Source: Reticulitermes speratus (lineage: Eukaryota; Arthropoda; Insecta; Blattodea; Rhinotermitidae). Taken from it: 64,000 nt of DNA. Positions 29,776-40,139 of this stretch are shown one piece after another. The notes below the pieces were generated by a model. It did no database searches. It worked only from the letters and a program-made list of their open reading frames with translations, and was not told where the DNA came from. Both the position numbers and the translations under genes were made by a program. The DNA lies in NCBI GenBank assembly GCA_021186555.1, contig JAJKFL010000004.1, positions 6,190,001-6,254,000 of the forward strand. Reading direction: 5' to 3'. Position 1 is the stretch's first letter. Each line of letters opens with the position of its first letter.

Positions 29776-30158
29776 TATATAAGTGTAACGTAACATTGTG
29801 GAGCGTTCGCATAACCATTGTTGAAATGGTAACGCAAAACTGTGTTCTGTGTGTACTGTTGAGCTACATGTCACTGTCAACAACAAAAAATTTTTAGTGC
29901 TGCACAAAATATTTTATGGCGACTTTCTGTCGCCGTCACCACTAAAATGTACTTAGTTGTTAATGTAAAGTGCCCTATATTTGTGTCTCATTTTAAGCAG
30001 ATCTGGATCTTCCGGACAGATTTTCAAAAAGAGTCCTCAAGGTCAAATTTCACAGAATTCCGGTCGGTGGGAGCCGCGCTGATACCTGCGGTAGACGGAC
30101 GCGCGGATATGACGAAGCTAATAGGCGCTTTTTGCACTACGGGAACGAGCCTAAAAAG
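29776..30158 (+). mobile_element. Family C repeat, internally deleted
   Basis: 5' end GTAACGTAACATTGTGGAGC, then gttcgcataaccattgttg. 3' part TTAATGTAAAGTGCCC, TTCCGGACAGATTTTCAAAA, GGGAGCCGCGCTG, GATATGACGAAGCTAATAGG, GAACGAGCCTAAAAA. The central block (GTGCCGTTTATGAG, ATTCTTCTTAGAATG) is missing or replaced. Confidence 0.65.
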
Positions 30159-30834
30159 GTACACATTGTTTAAAAGTTAACTACACTACACACAGCACAC
30201 TGTAGTCTCATGCGTTATTATTTCTTTGAGTATACATCATATCGAAGCGTTTCAAATAAAAGTTGTGGCCATTAACATAATTTACATTTCAATGTTATGT
30301 ATAAGATGTTGTATCAAGAGACTTCTTAGGAAAATTAGTAAGGTTCTTATTTGAGCTTCGTGTAAGGCAGTGGTTGTACTGAACCGAAAAGAATCAAATT
30401 ACATTCGCCAAACAAGTTCCAGTGTACAGTACCAATTACAGATTCTATCGAAATCCATTAAGTAGTTCCGGTAACGACACATAGTTCTCCTTCTCCTTCT
30501 GTCGCGGATTAAAACCTCCATCCCGTCCTAAATACGATCTTATTCTGAAACAGCAAATCCACAGCAATTTTTCGTAACCGTTGTACGTCGGCGCATAAAT
30601 TCTAGTTAGGCTTGTACTACGAGCTAAGTCACTTCAGCATTAAATACAGTCCATTTATTGCACTGAACTATCATCTTTAACACAGTGACCGAGCCCACTG
30701 ACGCTTTTGTCTCACCCTGGTACGAGTTTAAAAATTCCGTCGCGCGTCCGCAAACATTCACGAAGAACCATTTCCACTTCCTAATTACTTTGGATTAAGA
30801 CAACTCCCACGTGTTGCCCAAAAAAACCATCTGC
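30159..30834. other. No gene recognised
   Basis: Could contain the eroded N-terminal half of the mariner relic downstream, but no residue blocks are recognisable. Confidence 0.3.
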
Positions 30835-31130
30835 CGCGAGGTGTGACCTTTTAGCACGACAATGCAACCCCACAAAATGTAGGTCAAACACAAATAACTG
30901 CTGTTATCGTTTCATTGTTTCACTGCGAACGTTTGGGCATCCACCCAATTGCTTTGACCGCTGAAGCAACACTTGGGAGGTAGCCGGTTCCACAACAATG
31001 AGGAAGTGGAAATTGTTATTCGTAAATGGTTGTAAATGCAACAGTCCGATTTCTACCATGAAAGGATTTGTAAAATTTGACCACGATCTGAAAATTGCAC
31101 AGTGTGCTCGGAGTTTACGTTAAAGAAAAG
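30835..31130 (+). pseudogene. mariner-like transposase C-terminal relic
   Basis: The frame reads HDNATPQNVGQTQ around 30858-30896, corresponding to the HDNARPH block that carries the second catalytic Asp of mariner transposases. The SPDLAP.D block with the third Asp is not recognisable. Then follow TLGR, FHNNEEVEIVIRKWL (about 30995-31035) and MQQSDFYHERICK. These match the family C-terminus LGGRRFHN.EEVE..VR.WLR.Q..DFY. Stops and frameshifts make it inactive. No inverted terminal repeats could be located. Confidence 0.7.
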
Positions 31131-31179
31131 CGACAGTTCAGTGTAATACAGAAGCCACATTTAACATTGTAATGGCTTC

Positions 31180-31400
31180 TCGTTATGGCTCAAGCGGTTA
31201 CGTTTCTAAAATAAATTAGGGAGGTAACCGGTTTGAACCTCGTCAGAAACTGTCCCTCCAGGAAAATACCGAGCAGGAGGCCTACCTCAATCGCAGAAGG
31301 GCCGCTTTCTTAAAACTCCTGCCAATTCATCATTCATCTGTTATTTTATCATTCGATGCCATACGCAGCTTAGTCTGAGGCAAAGATGGCGCCATACAAC
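31180..31400 (+). mobile_element. SINE_H copy
   Basis: GTTATGGCTCAAGCGGTTACG (A box) and GGTTTGAACCTCG (B box) form the head. Then come TCCCTCCAGGAAAATACCGA, CCTGCCAATTCATCATTCAT and a CCATACGCAGCTTAG end. The TCCCTCCAG and CAATTCATCATT modules are shared with 12868, 54434 and 61088. Confidence 0.6.
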
Positions 31401-31494
31401 GAAACATACAGTTATTAATATTTTACATCTTCCGGGCAAATGTCACACATAAACAAGTTTATTGTCAAATAACTGCATCAATATTTGATTACAG

Positions 31495-31550
31495 TACCCA
31501 TACATGATTCGGCTACAACCGTAGCCTTCCTCAGGGACCCACAACAAAAG
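31495..31550 (-). mobile_element. Penelope-like terminal fragment, hammerhead-like
   Basis: Plus: CCATACATGATTCGGCTACA, ACCGTAGCCTTCCTCAGGGA. Minus: CUGAGGA, helix II GGCUAC/GUAGCC (6 bp), GAAUCAUGUAU. GAAA has become GAAU and helix I is not supported. Confidence 0.45.
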
Positions 31551-32247
31551 TTCACCAATCGTTCGCCGCTGTATAGCTTGCGTTACTCACAGCGTTGTAA
31601 AATAACTACAAATACAAATAACTGGAATGCTGAATGAGAATAATGATATCCATTCAACTACAACACCAATAAATGTAAATTTTGTACTGTAAATAAATAA
31701 ATTACACAAGCCAGTAATAATTACACGTCTTTCCATTACGCTATACAGCACCTGAGAGAGATGGATAGAGGTCTACACAAAACACACTGCTGCTTTACCG
31801 AAACAGAGAGCAGCTGAACACACTTGTTGTTATAACTCCCTGCATAAATTCTGCACAGTAGCCTCTGTAATAATTTACACACTTAAACCATCCCAAAAAT
31901 TAATTAACTTGCAGTACTAATACAGTAATCTCTTCCCAACCCCCCCCCCCCCCCAACAAAATCAACAACACTTTGGATCTCGGAATTACACGTCCAACCA
32001 AGGAAATGAGAAAAGTGACAATGAATCAAAGAAATAATGTTTTAATGGTGTGCTATGCAGTGAAGATTTGGAGAGAAAAAAGGATGAAAAAACCAAATAC
32101 GTAAACCCCCCTACCTGGCGTTTTAGATAAGGAAGAGAATGGCTGAATAATAATAATAATAATTCAATTTAATGCAATTTATAATGTTACGGCTTAGCAG
32201 CACGAAGCCAATTAAACAGCACAAATACAGAGCTACAACATAATTAT
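31551..32247. other. No gene; poly-C 31940-31954 and short AAT run
   Basis: A 15-C tract is followed by unassigned AT-rich sequence and a (AAT)n run at 32148-32163. Confidence 0.4.
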
Positions 32248-32790
32248 ACAAGACAGGCATGTGCATATAACGTAGAATTGAGGTACGTTCGCGTAACCAT
32301 TGTTGCCGTGGCTAAGCAATAAGTATTAAATATTGTGTGTGTGCGTGAGTGTGTATGTATGTATGTATGTATATGTGTGTGTCTGTATTCTTGCCTTAGT
32401 TATCTGGCATGTAAATCCATTTTTCTGCGCCGTATTATATTTTCATCTGTGGCCTGTCTGGCTCTACCATATTTTCCCGCATTATCTCGTAAACGGCATG
32501 TTTTTCGGGAAAAAAAGCTATTGAACATAAAATGTGTTTTTATTGTCTCTACAACTTTCGTCTAAAACATTTCTCATTCTAAGAAGAATTCTAAGAGATA
32601 TTGTCATAAATGTACATAGGTCTTCGTGTAATGTGCCCGTTATGCTTGTCAGATTTTAATCAAACTTGAATTTTCTCGACATATTTTCCAAAAATCCTCA
32701 AATATCAACTTTCATTAAAATCCGTCCACGTGGACGGACAGACATGACGACGCTAATAATCGCTTTTCGCAATTCTGGTAATGCGCCTAA
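32248..32790 (+). mobile_element. Family C repeat, nearly full length
   Basis: From tatacaagacaggcatgtgc and GTAGAATTGAGGTACGTTCG through a GTGT/TATG microsatellite at about 32333-32376, GCATTATCTCGTAAACGGC, CATTCTAAGAAGAATTC and GTCAGATTTTAATCAAACTT to GGACGGACAGACATGACGAC and AATGCGCCTAACAAG. The internal microsatellite is an expanded version of the GTGTGTCTGTATTC block of other copies. Confidence 0.8.
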
Positions 32791-32989
32791 CAAGCAAAAC
32801 AAAACAAAAGACAATAACACACAAGGTAACTATGAGTACAGACTCAACACCCCACTTAAATATTTTCAGGTCCCAACAAAATGTTAACATAAAAACAAGA
32901 GTCTGCAATTTGTAACGAATTAGCCAATAAGTATAAAATTTGTTATAAAATGGTGACTGGTTTTTCTCAGTACGTCTACTCCTCTGCAG

Positions 32990-33970
32990 ACCAAGTTTGC
33001 TACTTTACGTACCTATCCGATGGACAATTTTTATGTGTAACAGAAAACATGGGGGAGTCTCTAACATTACGAACTGTAACACAGAAACCAGTGATGTCCA
33101 AAAGCGACGGGACAATTTTTTGAACCGCTACGAATACAGATTGCCGCTGGATGCGTTCAAGATATTTGGTGTCGGTAGACCGAATATAATTCCAAGAAAC
33201 TGAGGCGTATTCATCTTGGGTGTAATTATGAGAAGCACAGCAGCAACAAACAGTCACGGACACAGAAAGAATACTTATAGTTCGCATGAGGTCTAACGAC
33301 TTAAGTCATTGAGAAAAAATATAAGCATGTTGATGAAAACATAGTTTTCAATGTATTAAGACTCCCAAGTCTTTGAAGGTGTCAGTCCGAATACCACAGG
33401 AATCACAGTGTATATAAATATCATTGAGAAAATTTGTTGTCCAAATGAAAGTGACTCTCGTTTTACCAGTGCACAATTTCATTAAGTTAGCACTGCACCA
33501 ATCTTGTATACAGCCATATCTGATTCATCACAGGGCAATCGTCAGCTGAATTAATGACACGAAAAATGTTGATACCTTCGGCAAACAGAAGGCATTTAGA
33601 ATATTTAATAACATTACAAAGATCACCGATAAAAATATTAAATGAGACGGGTCCGAGGACACATACTTGAGGGACTCCGGAAAGAACTGCAAAAGGTGAC
33701 GAAATAATACCTGGAATACGTACAAAATATTGACGATTGGTTAAGGGGCCGCAAAACCAGCTCGCAAAACCGCTGGAAAGCCCAAAGGCGCCAAGTTTTT
33801 GCAAAAGAATAAAATGCGGAGCAAGGTCAAAGCACTGCTAAGATCAAAATAAAGAGCACCCACTTGACGCTGAGAAGTAACTGAAGGAGGAATGCAGTCT
33901 AGACAAGTTACCGTGTTTGTGACTGTGGGTTTAGACTTAACAAAGTAACAAAGCCATGGTGACAAGGATA
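32990..33970 (-). pseudogene. Jockey-like LINE reverse transcriptase, degraded
   Basis: Minus strand from 33970 in several frames: LCYFVKSKPTVTNTVTCLD, GALYFDLSSALTLL (RT palm motif A region, usually YFDLSSAFD), GAFGLSSGFASWF, FVRIPGIISSPFAVL, SGVPQVCVLGPVSFNIF (motif B region, normally SGVPQGSVLGPLLFNIF), KCLLFAEGINIFRVI where FADD has become FAEG, TFKDLGVLI (thumb), and YASVSWNYI with LERIQRQSVFV (C-terminal region) at about 33215-33120. The element is 5' truncated, frameshifted and catalytically dead. Jockey/CR1-clade membership is inferred from these motifs. Confidence 0.85.
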
Positions 33971-34369
33971 CAGTTCAAGCTTGATACAATGAGACAGATA
34001 TTCATACACTACAAATGCAAATACTCCTGACAGATTTAGTTGGTTTTAGGCGCTTAATGGCATTCAAAATATCTATTTGCGAAATATAAGGCAACGATAA
34101 AAATGATTACATATAAAACTGGCGTGAAAACCCTGAGCATTAAATTATCATAGACTGAATGGAAGCAAAACGTTTCGGCAACTTCAATGGGTTCAGCTAA
34201 ACAGCTGCCCTTTTACTTATAACTGAGCAGAAGCAGAATTATTTGTCCTAAACGAATACACATAGTTCCAAGATTTAGCGGGTTGCTATTTTAAATTATC
34301 ATCTACAGTCATCAACCAGTTTAATCTGTCGAACTTGATGGTAGCTTTAACTGACTCACCACAGAAGGA
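33971..34369. other. No gene; may hold more LINE 5' sequence
   Basis: Directly upstream (in LINE sense) of the reverse transcriptase relic, but no further motif blocks are readable. Confidence 0.3.
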
Positions 34370-34525
34370 ATATAATGGGTATCGGGTGTCACTTCCGTGG
34401 GTTAAGTGGCCGGGTGTGACGTTAACCACCCACCCCTATCTGGCTCCGAGGTTAAAGAAAGAGTACAGCTATACATCTACTCCCCACCCCCGCGCCTTCA
34501 CGGCCTGTCATAGACAGAACGTTAC
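34370..34525 (+). mobile_element. SINE_E 3' portion
   Basis: ATGGGTATCGGGTGTCACTT, GGGTTAAGTGGCCGGGTGTG, ACCACCCACCCCTATCTGGC, GAGGTTAAAGAAAGAGTACA, CTACTCCCCACCCC and ACGGCCTGTCATAGACAG follow the family order. The tRNA-like head is missing. Confidence 0.7.
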
Positions 34526-35050
34526 CTTTCTTACAATAAAAGGAAAATTTACCACAAAAAGTTGTTTTTCTTTTCTTTTCAAATCGCCTACAAACACAGT
34601 TTTTCTTCCGAATACGATATCTCAAAGCGGAAGAAAACCATGAAGGGAAGTTGAATTTTTTGAGGAGTCCACATGGAATCGTCAGATCCGTAGCACCGTA
34701 CACAGCATTACTGACGCAGTATAGCGCGGCGTCAACTGAGCTGCTATTATAAACGCAGGCCCAACCTTAATCAAGCAGAAAATTGTACAAAAGGACACAG
34801 TCGCCTGCCAAGAATTTACGATAAGAAAATTCATGCCTTTGTGTGTGATTTTTAAGTGACAAATGAATGTCTAGTCATGGGAGGATTATCTACATCCGGT
34901 TTAACAACATCTAAATCGACAAAAGGAATGCTTGAATCAAATTCGAAAAAACAGTAAGTCGAACAGACAGCAGTTGTCTACGGCCTCAATACGCTGTGTC
35001 ACACCGAATAAACACGTGGATGCATAAATCGTATTTCCTTTGCACTCGAA

Positions 35051-35089
<39 letters not shown>

Positions 35090-35454
35090 CGAGACTGAAA
35101 GTACGTCCTCAGCGCCTCAGGGTAAAGTTGGCTCCGCTTTCAACAAAGCCCTAATAAGGGGGGGGGGGGGTTGGTGTAAAGAGGGTGCAAGAAAAGGGAA
35201 CTTTATTACACTGTCGCTCCCCCTGTACCGGAGGCGACCGGCACTTCAACACGATCATTATTGCTGTGTTTAACGGCGTACAGTCCGCCGAGGACGACAG
35301 CCAATGTGAAGTTACGTAAGCGACACGCTAAAAAAAATAAAACATGTGAAATTAAGTGGGCTTGGGTCGGAACTCCGTTGACTCTCACTGTTGCGAGTTA
35401 CAGATTTATATATTATTTGCATAAAATTGACGCACAACTGCGAAGTCTTATGCG
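34526..35454. other. No gene; AAT and poly-G microsatellites
   Basis: (AAT)n at 35055-35088 and a G run at about 35159-35170 are the only recognisable structures. 34526-35040 is unassigned. Confidence 0.45.
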
Positions 35455-35590
35455 TCTGGCTGGTCGCAGGTTCAGAGTACCCTGAAGATGTAGGCAGTGT
35501 ATTCCTGTAAAATGCTGATACTCCTCTACCAATTTGCAAGGCGTCACATCCCACAAATCAGCAATCTTCGCAGTTACCACCGTCATAACT
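35455..35590 (+). mobile_element. Penelope-like terminal fragment
   Basis: GTACCCTGAAGATGTAGGCA, GTGTATTCCTGTAAAATGC, CTCCTCTACCAATTTGCAAG, GCGTCACATCCCACA: the subfamily of 22845 in plus orientation. CTGAAGA is kept; CGAAAC has decayed to GTAAAA. Confidence 0.5.
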
Positions 35591-35662
35591 TCTACCATGA
35601 AACAGGCTACAAGATAATTGCCAATATTAGTATAGGGCTAATTTTTATTGCATAATCCCAAG

Positions 35663-36012
35663 AAGAATGGAGAAGATCAGTTGGACCGATCGTGTGAGAA
35701 ATGAAGAAGTATTACACAGAGTCAAGGAGGAGAGGAATGTCGTACATACAATAAAAAGAAGAAAGGCTAACTGGATTGGTCACATCTTGCGTAGAAACTG
35801 CATTCTGAAACACGTGATTGAAGGAAAGTTAGAAGGAAGGATAGAAATGACGGGACGACGAGGGAGAAGACGTAAGCAGCTACTGGATGACATTAAGGAA
35901 AAGAAAAGATACTGGAAATTGAAAGAGGAAGCACTAGATCGCACCCTGTGGAGAACTCGCTTTGGAAGAGGCTACGGACCTGTCGTAAGACAGACTACAG
36001 AATGAATAAATG
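35663..36012 (+). pseudogene. LINE C-terminal fragment, copy 2, with target duplication
   Basis: Open from 35667 to 36005: MEKISWTDRVRNEEVLHRV, RRKANWIGHILRRNC, GRRGRRRKQLLDDIKEK, WRTRFGRGYGPVVRQTTE. By eye it differs from copy 1 at only about ten positions in the shared ~340 bp and retains the intact C-terminus that copy 1 lost. A 9-bp repeat AATCCCAAG flanks it (35654-35662 and 36013-36021), and the 3' end is AATGAATAAATG. This is a recent, strongly 5'-truncated insertion. Confidence 0.85.
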
Positions 36013-36021
36013 AATCCCAAG

Positions 36022-36614
36022 GGACGAATAAATATGAGAAAACCTAGAATTAGATGGAAAGATCAGACCTCTAAACACCACAACCGACCTGTAGCACCTA
36101 ATCTGTGAGTCGGAAGAAGAAAAAAGTAACTAGGTTGCTTTCACTTCTACATAGACAAACCTAAACCAATATTAGAAAGGCAGATGGCCTGCGGACAGCG
36201 AGTTGACTACCACTGTTTACACGTTCAACGTGTTAAAAACAAATTGAGACGACTCCAGGGGAGGGGGGATGAAGGGAGTTGTATTGTCTGGTGACGGAAG
36301 GCTTTCTACCATGACTGGCCGGTGTACAAATAATTCTAACTTCGAAATAATGAAACTTTTAAAATCTGTTCCATTGCATGACGAAGCGGAAACACTTGAT
36401 CATGCGACATTGTTTTATAAGGCTTACCTTCAATACAGTCACATGTTCTTCAGCTGCACTGTCGCACGCAGAAGTCATTTAACCTCTTTTACACTCAGTA
36501 CAATAAGGTTAATCGAGCTTCACCTAATATTGTTCGGTACAGATAGCGTCATCCAGGCGTTAAATTGCGCATCTTGCCATCAAGACGCCTTCTTAGCCTC
36601 GGCATTAAGTGGAC
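36022..36614. other. No gene; possible LINE scrap 36022-36130
   Basis: ATGAGAAAACCTAGAATTAG, then atggaaagatcag, could encode RKPRIRWKDQ, a LINE C-terminal style motif. ATCTGTGAGTCGGAAG follows. Too short to classify. A 121-codon frame at 36269-36634 is unrecognised. Confidence 0.3.
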
Positions 36615-37307
36615 TAGTAGAGTGCTACATTTGACATTTGAAGCATAGCTTTGTATGGTGCTGAAACTTCGACACTTCGGAAAGTAGATCAGAAATATCT
36701 GGAAAGTTTTGAAATAAGGTGCTAGAGAAGGATGGAGAATATCGAGTGAAAAATTGAGTATTAACAGAGTCAAGCAGGAGAGCAATATCCTACATACACT
36801 CAAGAGAAGTCAGGCTAACAGGATTCGTCACATCTTGCGTAGGAGCTGCCTGCTAAAACACGTTATTGAAGGAAAGATGGAAGTGACGGGAAGACGAGGA
36901 AGAAGACGTGAGCAGCTACTGGGTGACCTTAAGGAAACGAGATCATACGGGGAATTGAAAGAGGAAGTACTTGATCACAATCTGTGGAGAACTCGCTTTG
37001 GAAAATGCTATGGTAAAGCAATCCCACTACAGGCCTGGACAGGCCCTTAGGGTTCCAGGAGGTTGAGGCTCCCAGATTCTAGACAATCGGCACATGAAGG
37101 TGGTAAGGTTGTCAGCCCTACTCACCGGCCGCCGTTACCCCCAGGAGATATTCCTGGTACTCGTTTCTGTTAGAGGCTGAGTCGACCCCAGGGCCAAAAT
37201 GCGACCGAAAGAATTATGCCAATGAAAAATTCCAATGACACCATAGGGAAACGAACCCGCGACCTAGGAAAATGTTATGGACATGTAGTAAGAGACTACG
37301 CAATGAA
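36615..37307 (+). pseudogene. LINE C-terminal fragment, copy 3, split by SINE_D
   Basis: Diverged copy: GTAGAGTGCTACATTTGACA, AGCATAGCTTTGTATGGTGC, GAGTCAAGCAGGAGAGCAAT, then an open stretch with RRSCLLKHVIEGKMEVTGRRG. The coding end (CTCGCTTTGGAAAATGCTATGG) is interrupted at 37013 and resumes at 37281 (ACATGTAGTAAGAGACTACG, then caatgaatga). It is older than copies 1 and 2 by divergence, and older than the SINE inside it. Confidence 0.8.
37014..37266 (-). mobile_element. SINE_D, 5' truncated, with target duplication
   Basis: Minus strand from 37266: TAGGTCGCGGGTTCGTTTCC (B box), TCATTGGAATTTTTCATTGG, GTCGACTCAGCCTCTAACAG, GTACCAGGAATATCTCCTGG, GGGTAACGGCGGCCGGTGAG, CAACCTTACCACCTTCATGT, CAGGCCTGTAGTGGGATTGC. 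TSD GGAAAATGCTATGG (37000-37013) and GGAAAATGTTATGG (37267-37280), one mismatch. The A-box half is missing relative to 21952. Confidence 0.88.
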
Positions 37308-37649
37308 TGAACGATGCATTAAGTGGAGGTCAGCTTCATGCCCTGACCACTTTACCTGACGTGAAAAAGGCCCTTGTACCCTTTCGATATGATGCTGGTT
37401 AAAACCGGCAACTAATCTGGACGGTGTGAAGAGGAAACTCTCTTGGCCCCCCGCCTGAAATAGAGCCCAGGATCCTGGGTCGTCTAGCTAGGAATCTAGT
37501 TACTGTACTGAAAGACTGCCGCTTTGTTCAACGGCTAGAACGTCTCTACTTCAAACGCCTACATACGGTAAAGTCAAATTCTTCTTCTGGGTCAGCAGGA
37601 AGAAACGCCACTCGTGTTGGCAGATACTGGACACAAGAGAGCAGCGCGT
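37308..37649. other. No gene recognised
   Basis: GAAACTCTCTTGGCCCCCCG and nearby sequence have no match to families in this window. Confidence 0.35.
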
Positions 37650-38105
37650 AGGCCTCTGGGCCCCGACTTCTCAGCGTAGAAACACGGTTTCAATCTTAGG
37701 GCAACCCATATAACCCATGTAGGATTTGTGTTGGACAAAGAAGAACTGGGACCAGTTTCTCTCCGAGTCCTTTGCTCTTCAAATGCCACTCATCATTCCA
37801 CTTTTTTCTTTTTTCCAATGGCTCGACAGCCCCTTGGGGGCCTAGGCCGCCTCAGTTTTCGAGGCTTCATGGTCACACTTTATAGACACACCACATTCGG
37901 TAGGACTCCTCTGGACGAGGGACCAGCCCGTCCCAGAGACCTCTACCTGACAACACACAACACTCACAAGAGACAGACATCCATGCCCCCGGTGGGATTC
38001 GAAACCACAATCCCAGCAAGCGAGCGGCCGCAGACCCACGCCTTAGACCGCGCGGCCACTGGGATCGGCCATCATTCTACTACTTCTCCATATTCATTTC
38101 GAACC
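37650..38105 (+). mobile_element. SINE_A, diverged, split by SINE_B1
   Basis: 5' part at 37650-37801: ACCCATGTAGGATTTGTGTT, GGACAAAGAAGAACTGGGAC, TTTCTCTCCGAGTCC, TGCCACTCATCATTCCAC. It continues after the insertion at 38070 (CATCATTCTACTACTTCTCC, ATATTCA). The head is barely recognisable. Confidence 0.65.
37802..38069 (-). mobile_element. SINE_B1 inserted in SINE_A
   Basis: Complete minus-strand element: head with GTGGCCGCGCGGTCTAAGGC, B box GTTTCGAATCCC, GGATGTCTGTCTCTTGTGAG, GGTAGAGGTCTCTGGGACGG, tail GGCGGCCTAGGCCCCCAAGG and GGCTGTCGAGCCATTGG, then an A-rich end. TSD CATCATTCCAC (37791-37801) and CATCATTCTAC (38070-38080). The 133-codon plus-strand frame is an artefact. Confidence 0.9.
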
Positions 38106-39188
38106 CTCTACGCAACTCGAACACCATAACATCGTTCCTCATCTGGGGCTTCACATCTGACCCGGCACTTCGCTAAAGTACGAGAGAAGAAACTGGCAGA
38201 AATTGATGGCGGTGTCAATTCGCACTGTCGGACAGACAACGTTGTTAAACGACTCAAGACACGCGCTATAAAATTAGTTCAGTGCCTCAAAAGCCCAATG
38301 CCAGCCGCGGTGTTGTTGAGGTCTTCGCTCTTCTGTCATGTTGCGCCGCGCTACATAACAGAAGAGAGCAGACCTCGTTTATGGGATACTGTCAAATTGT
38401 CTGCCTAATAATGCTCCGTGACTGGTAAATGACAGGGTCAGAAGCAGGAGAACCTGGCGGGATAAACTAATTTTTTGTTCGATGCCACCATTATATTCTC
38501 TCGGAGTGTAACACGTTCTTGACAGAACAGAAATATTCTGCGCATGGATGTAAAATATGGCGCCTTGCGCACATGAGCTCTCTACGACACAACTACAGCA
38601 ACGAACTGGAGTGCAGAGGCGCACCCTCGCACTGCTCTTAATGAAATTGCTGGACAGTGTTCCGTATCCTATAATCGATCTTGTCAAGTCTCGGCCTTAG
38701 CCAAGCTTCTAAGATAACAACCACTTAGAAAGTGACACCAAGATTTACTGCCTTGTTCTTCTTTCGCGATGAATCATCTTAAATGGCCGACAACAGATTA
38801 ATTTTCTACGTCATACGATTCCATATTTCAGTTACCGGCGCCTACAAAACTCGGCAAAATGGCGAAATGTAGCGTACAATAGCCTGTTTAAAAAGAATCG
38901 GTGTCGAAGACTTCCTTTCATTAGTTATCTAGCGACATTTAATCAACTAAACGGTTACCTGTTGCTGCGTGGAGCTATAACTTTGTTACTTACATGACCT
39001 ATATCATATTCAGAGACCAACAACCTACAACAGTAGCATTGGCGGGAACTCTTCTCCGCGCCGAATGAACCATTTACAATATCCTGACGATAAAACTACA
39101 GTAACAGCGCAACTTGTCAGACTGGAATGGAACTAAACTAAAAACAAAAGAAAGTTGTCTTCTTTCAGTTACCTTGGAGTTAACTTTG
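38106..39188. other. No gene; imperfect hairpin 38316-38377
   Basis: GAGGTCTTCGCTCTTCTGTC pairs with GACAGAAGAG-type sequence ending GCAGACCTC at 38377, around a short GC-rich loop. The rest is unassigned. Confidence 0.4.
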
Positions 39189-39190
39189 TA

Positions 39191-39602
39191 CAGGCGTCCC
39201 CCGCTTATTCGACAGGTTAGGGACCAGAGCACTGTCGAAAACCGGAAATCGTCGAAATGCGGAACCCCGTCATTTTTTATCTTGCAAATGCATTTTGGCC
39301 GCCGAAAAACGTAAATAACGCACTATATATCACTTGCGAATGCGTGTGATATATATGTATATATATATATATATATACAAACGACTTCTATACACAGACT
39401 GAACGAAAAGAAAGATGGCGCCGAGTCGATTGAGAGAAAAAGCAGCGCGTGATCACAGAAGCGCGTGGAAGGTCGTGGAAACATGACGAAATAGGTCGAA
39501 AGAGCGGACCACGCGTCGAATGTATGGGTTTCTGGTTATAATTAAAAAGGGTCGAAAGAGCGGATCGTCGAAAAGCGGACCGTCGAAAAGCGGGGACACC
39601 TG
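39191..39602. mobile_element. Tigger/pogo-like MITE, 412 bp
   Basis: Left end CAGGCGTCCCCCGCTTATTC, right end GAAAAGCGGGGACACCTG, with TA on both sides (39189-39190 and 39603-39604). Near the right end the phrase GTCGAAAAGCGGA recurs in tandem. It contains a (TA)n run at 39350-39376 and no transposase frame. It differs from the 185-bp MITEs at 10441 and 14972, so it is a second family of the superfamily. Confidence 0.8.
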
Positions 39603-39604
39603 TA

Positions 39605-40139
39605 TGTGATCTTCCACACATGAGCAGATAATGGCTTATATTACGGACACTTCAAGTCCTTTAAAGACTTGCACTTCACACAGGAGACTAATTTTGACCG
39701 AAGTTCACATGCAAGTGACGGTCTTCTGTTTAAGCTGCAGACTGTATCTCGATCTTGTATGTCCATTTAGAACACTAAAATGTTTGAGAAAGGAAACGCA
39801 CTAGCGAGAGCCATGACAGTTAATGTGCCCACAGTTGTGTTAACTGCAGACAAGAAAGAAGCAACTCGCAGTCCAGTTCAGCCACTTTCATCCAACTCGC
39901 ATCCTCACAACTTACATCGCATGACATAAAATTTGGAATTTCAGCAGCCTAAATACACAGACTCACTAAATCAGAATCAAGAGAAAACATGGAACATCTG
40001 GCGCAGATAGAAGGATAGTATCAAAATTAGACTTACAGAAAGAAGGTGTGCATTTGATTAATTGGCTACAGACAGGGAAGGCTTTGGTGTTCAAGTGCTG
40101 AAGCTTCGATTGACACTTCTTCAGTTACTAAGATAGATA
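39605..40139. other. No gene recognised
   Basis: No repeat or coding signature noticed. Confidence 0.35.
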
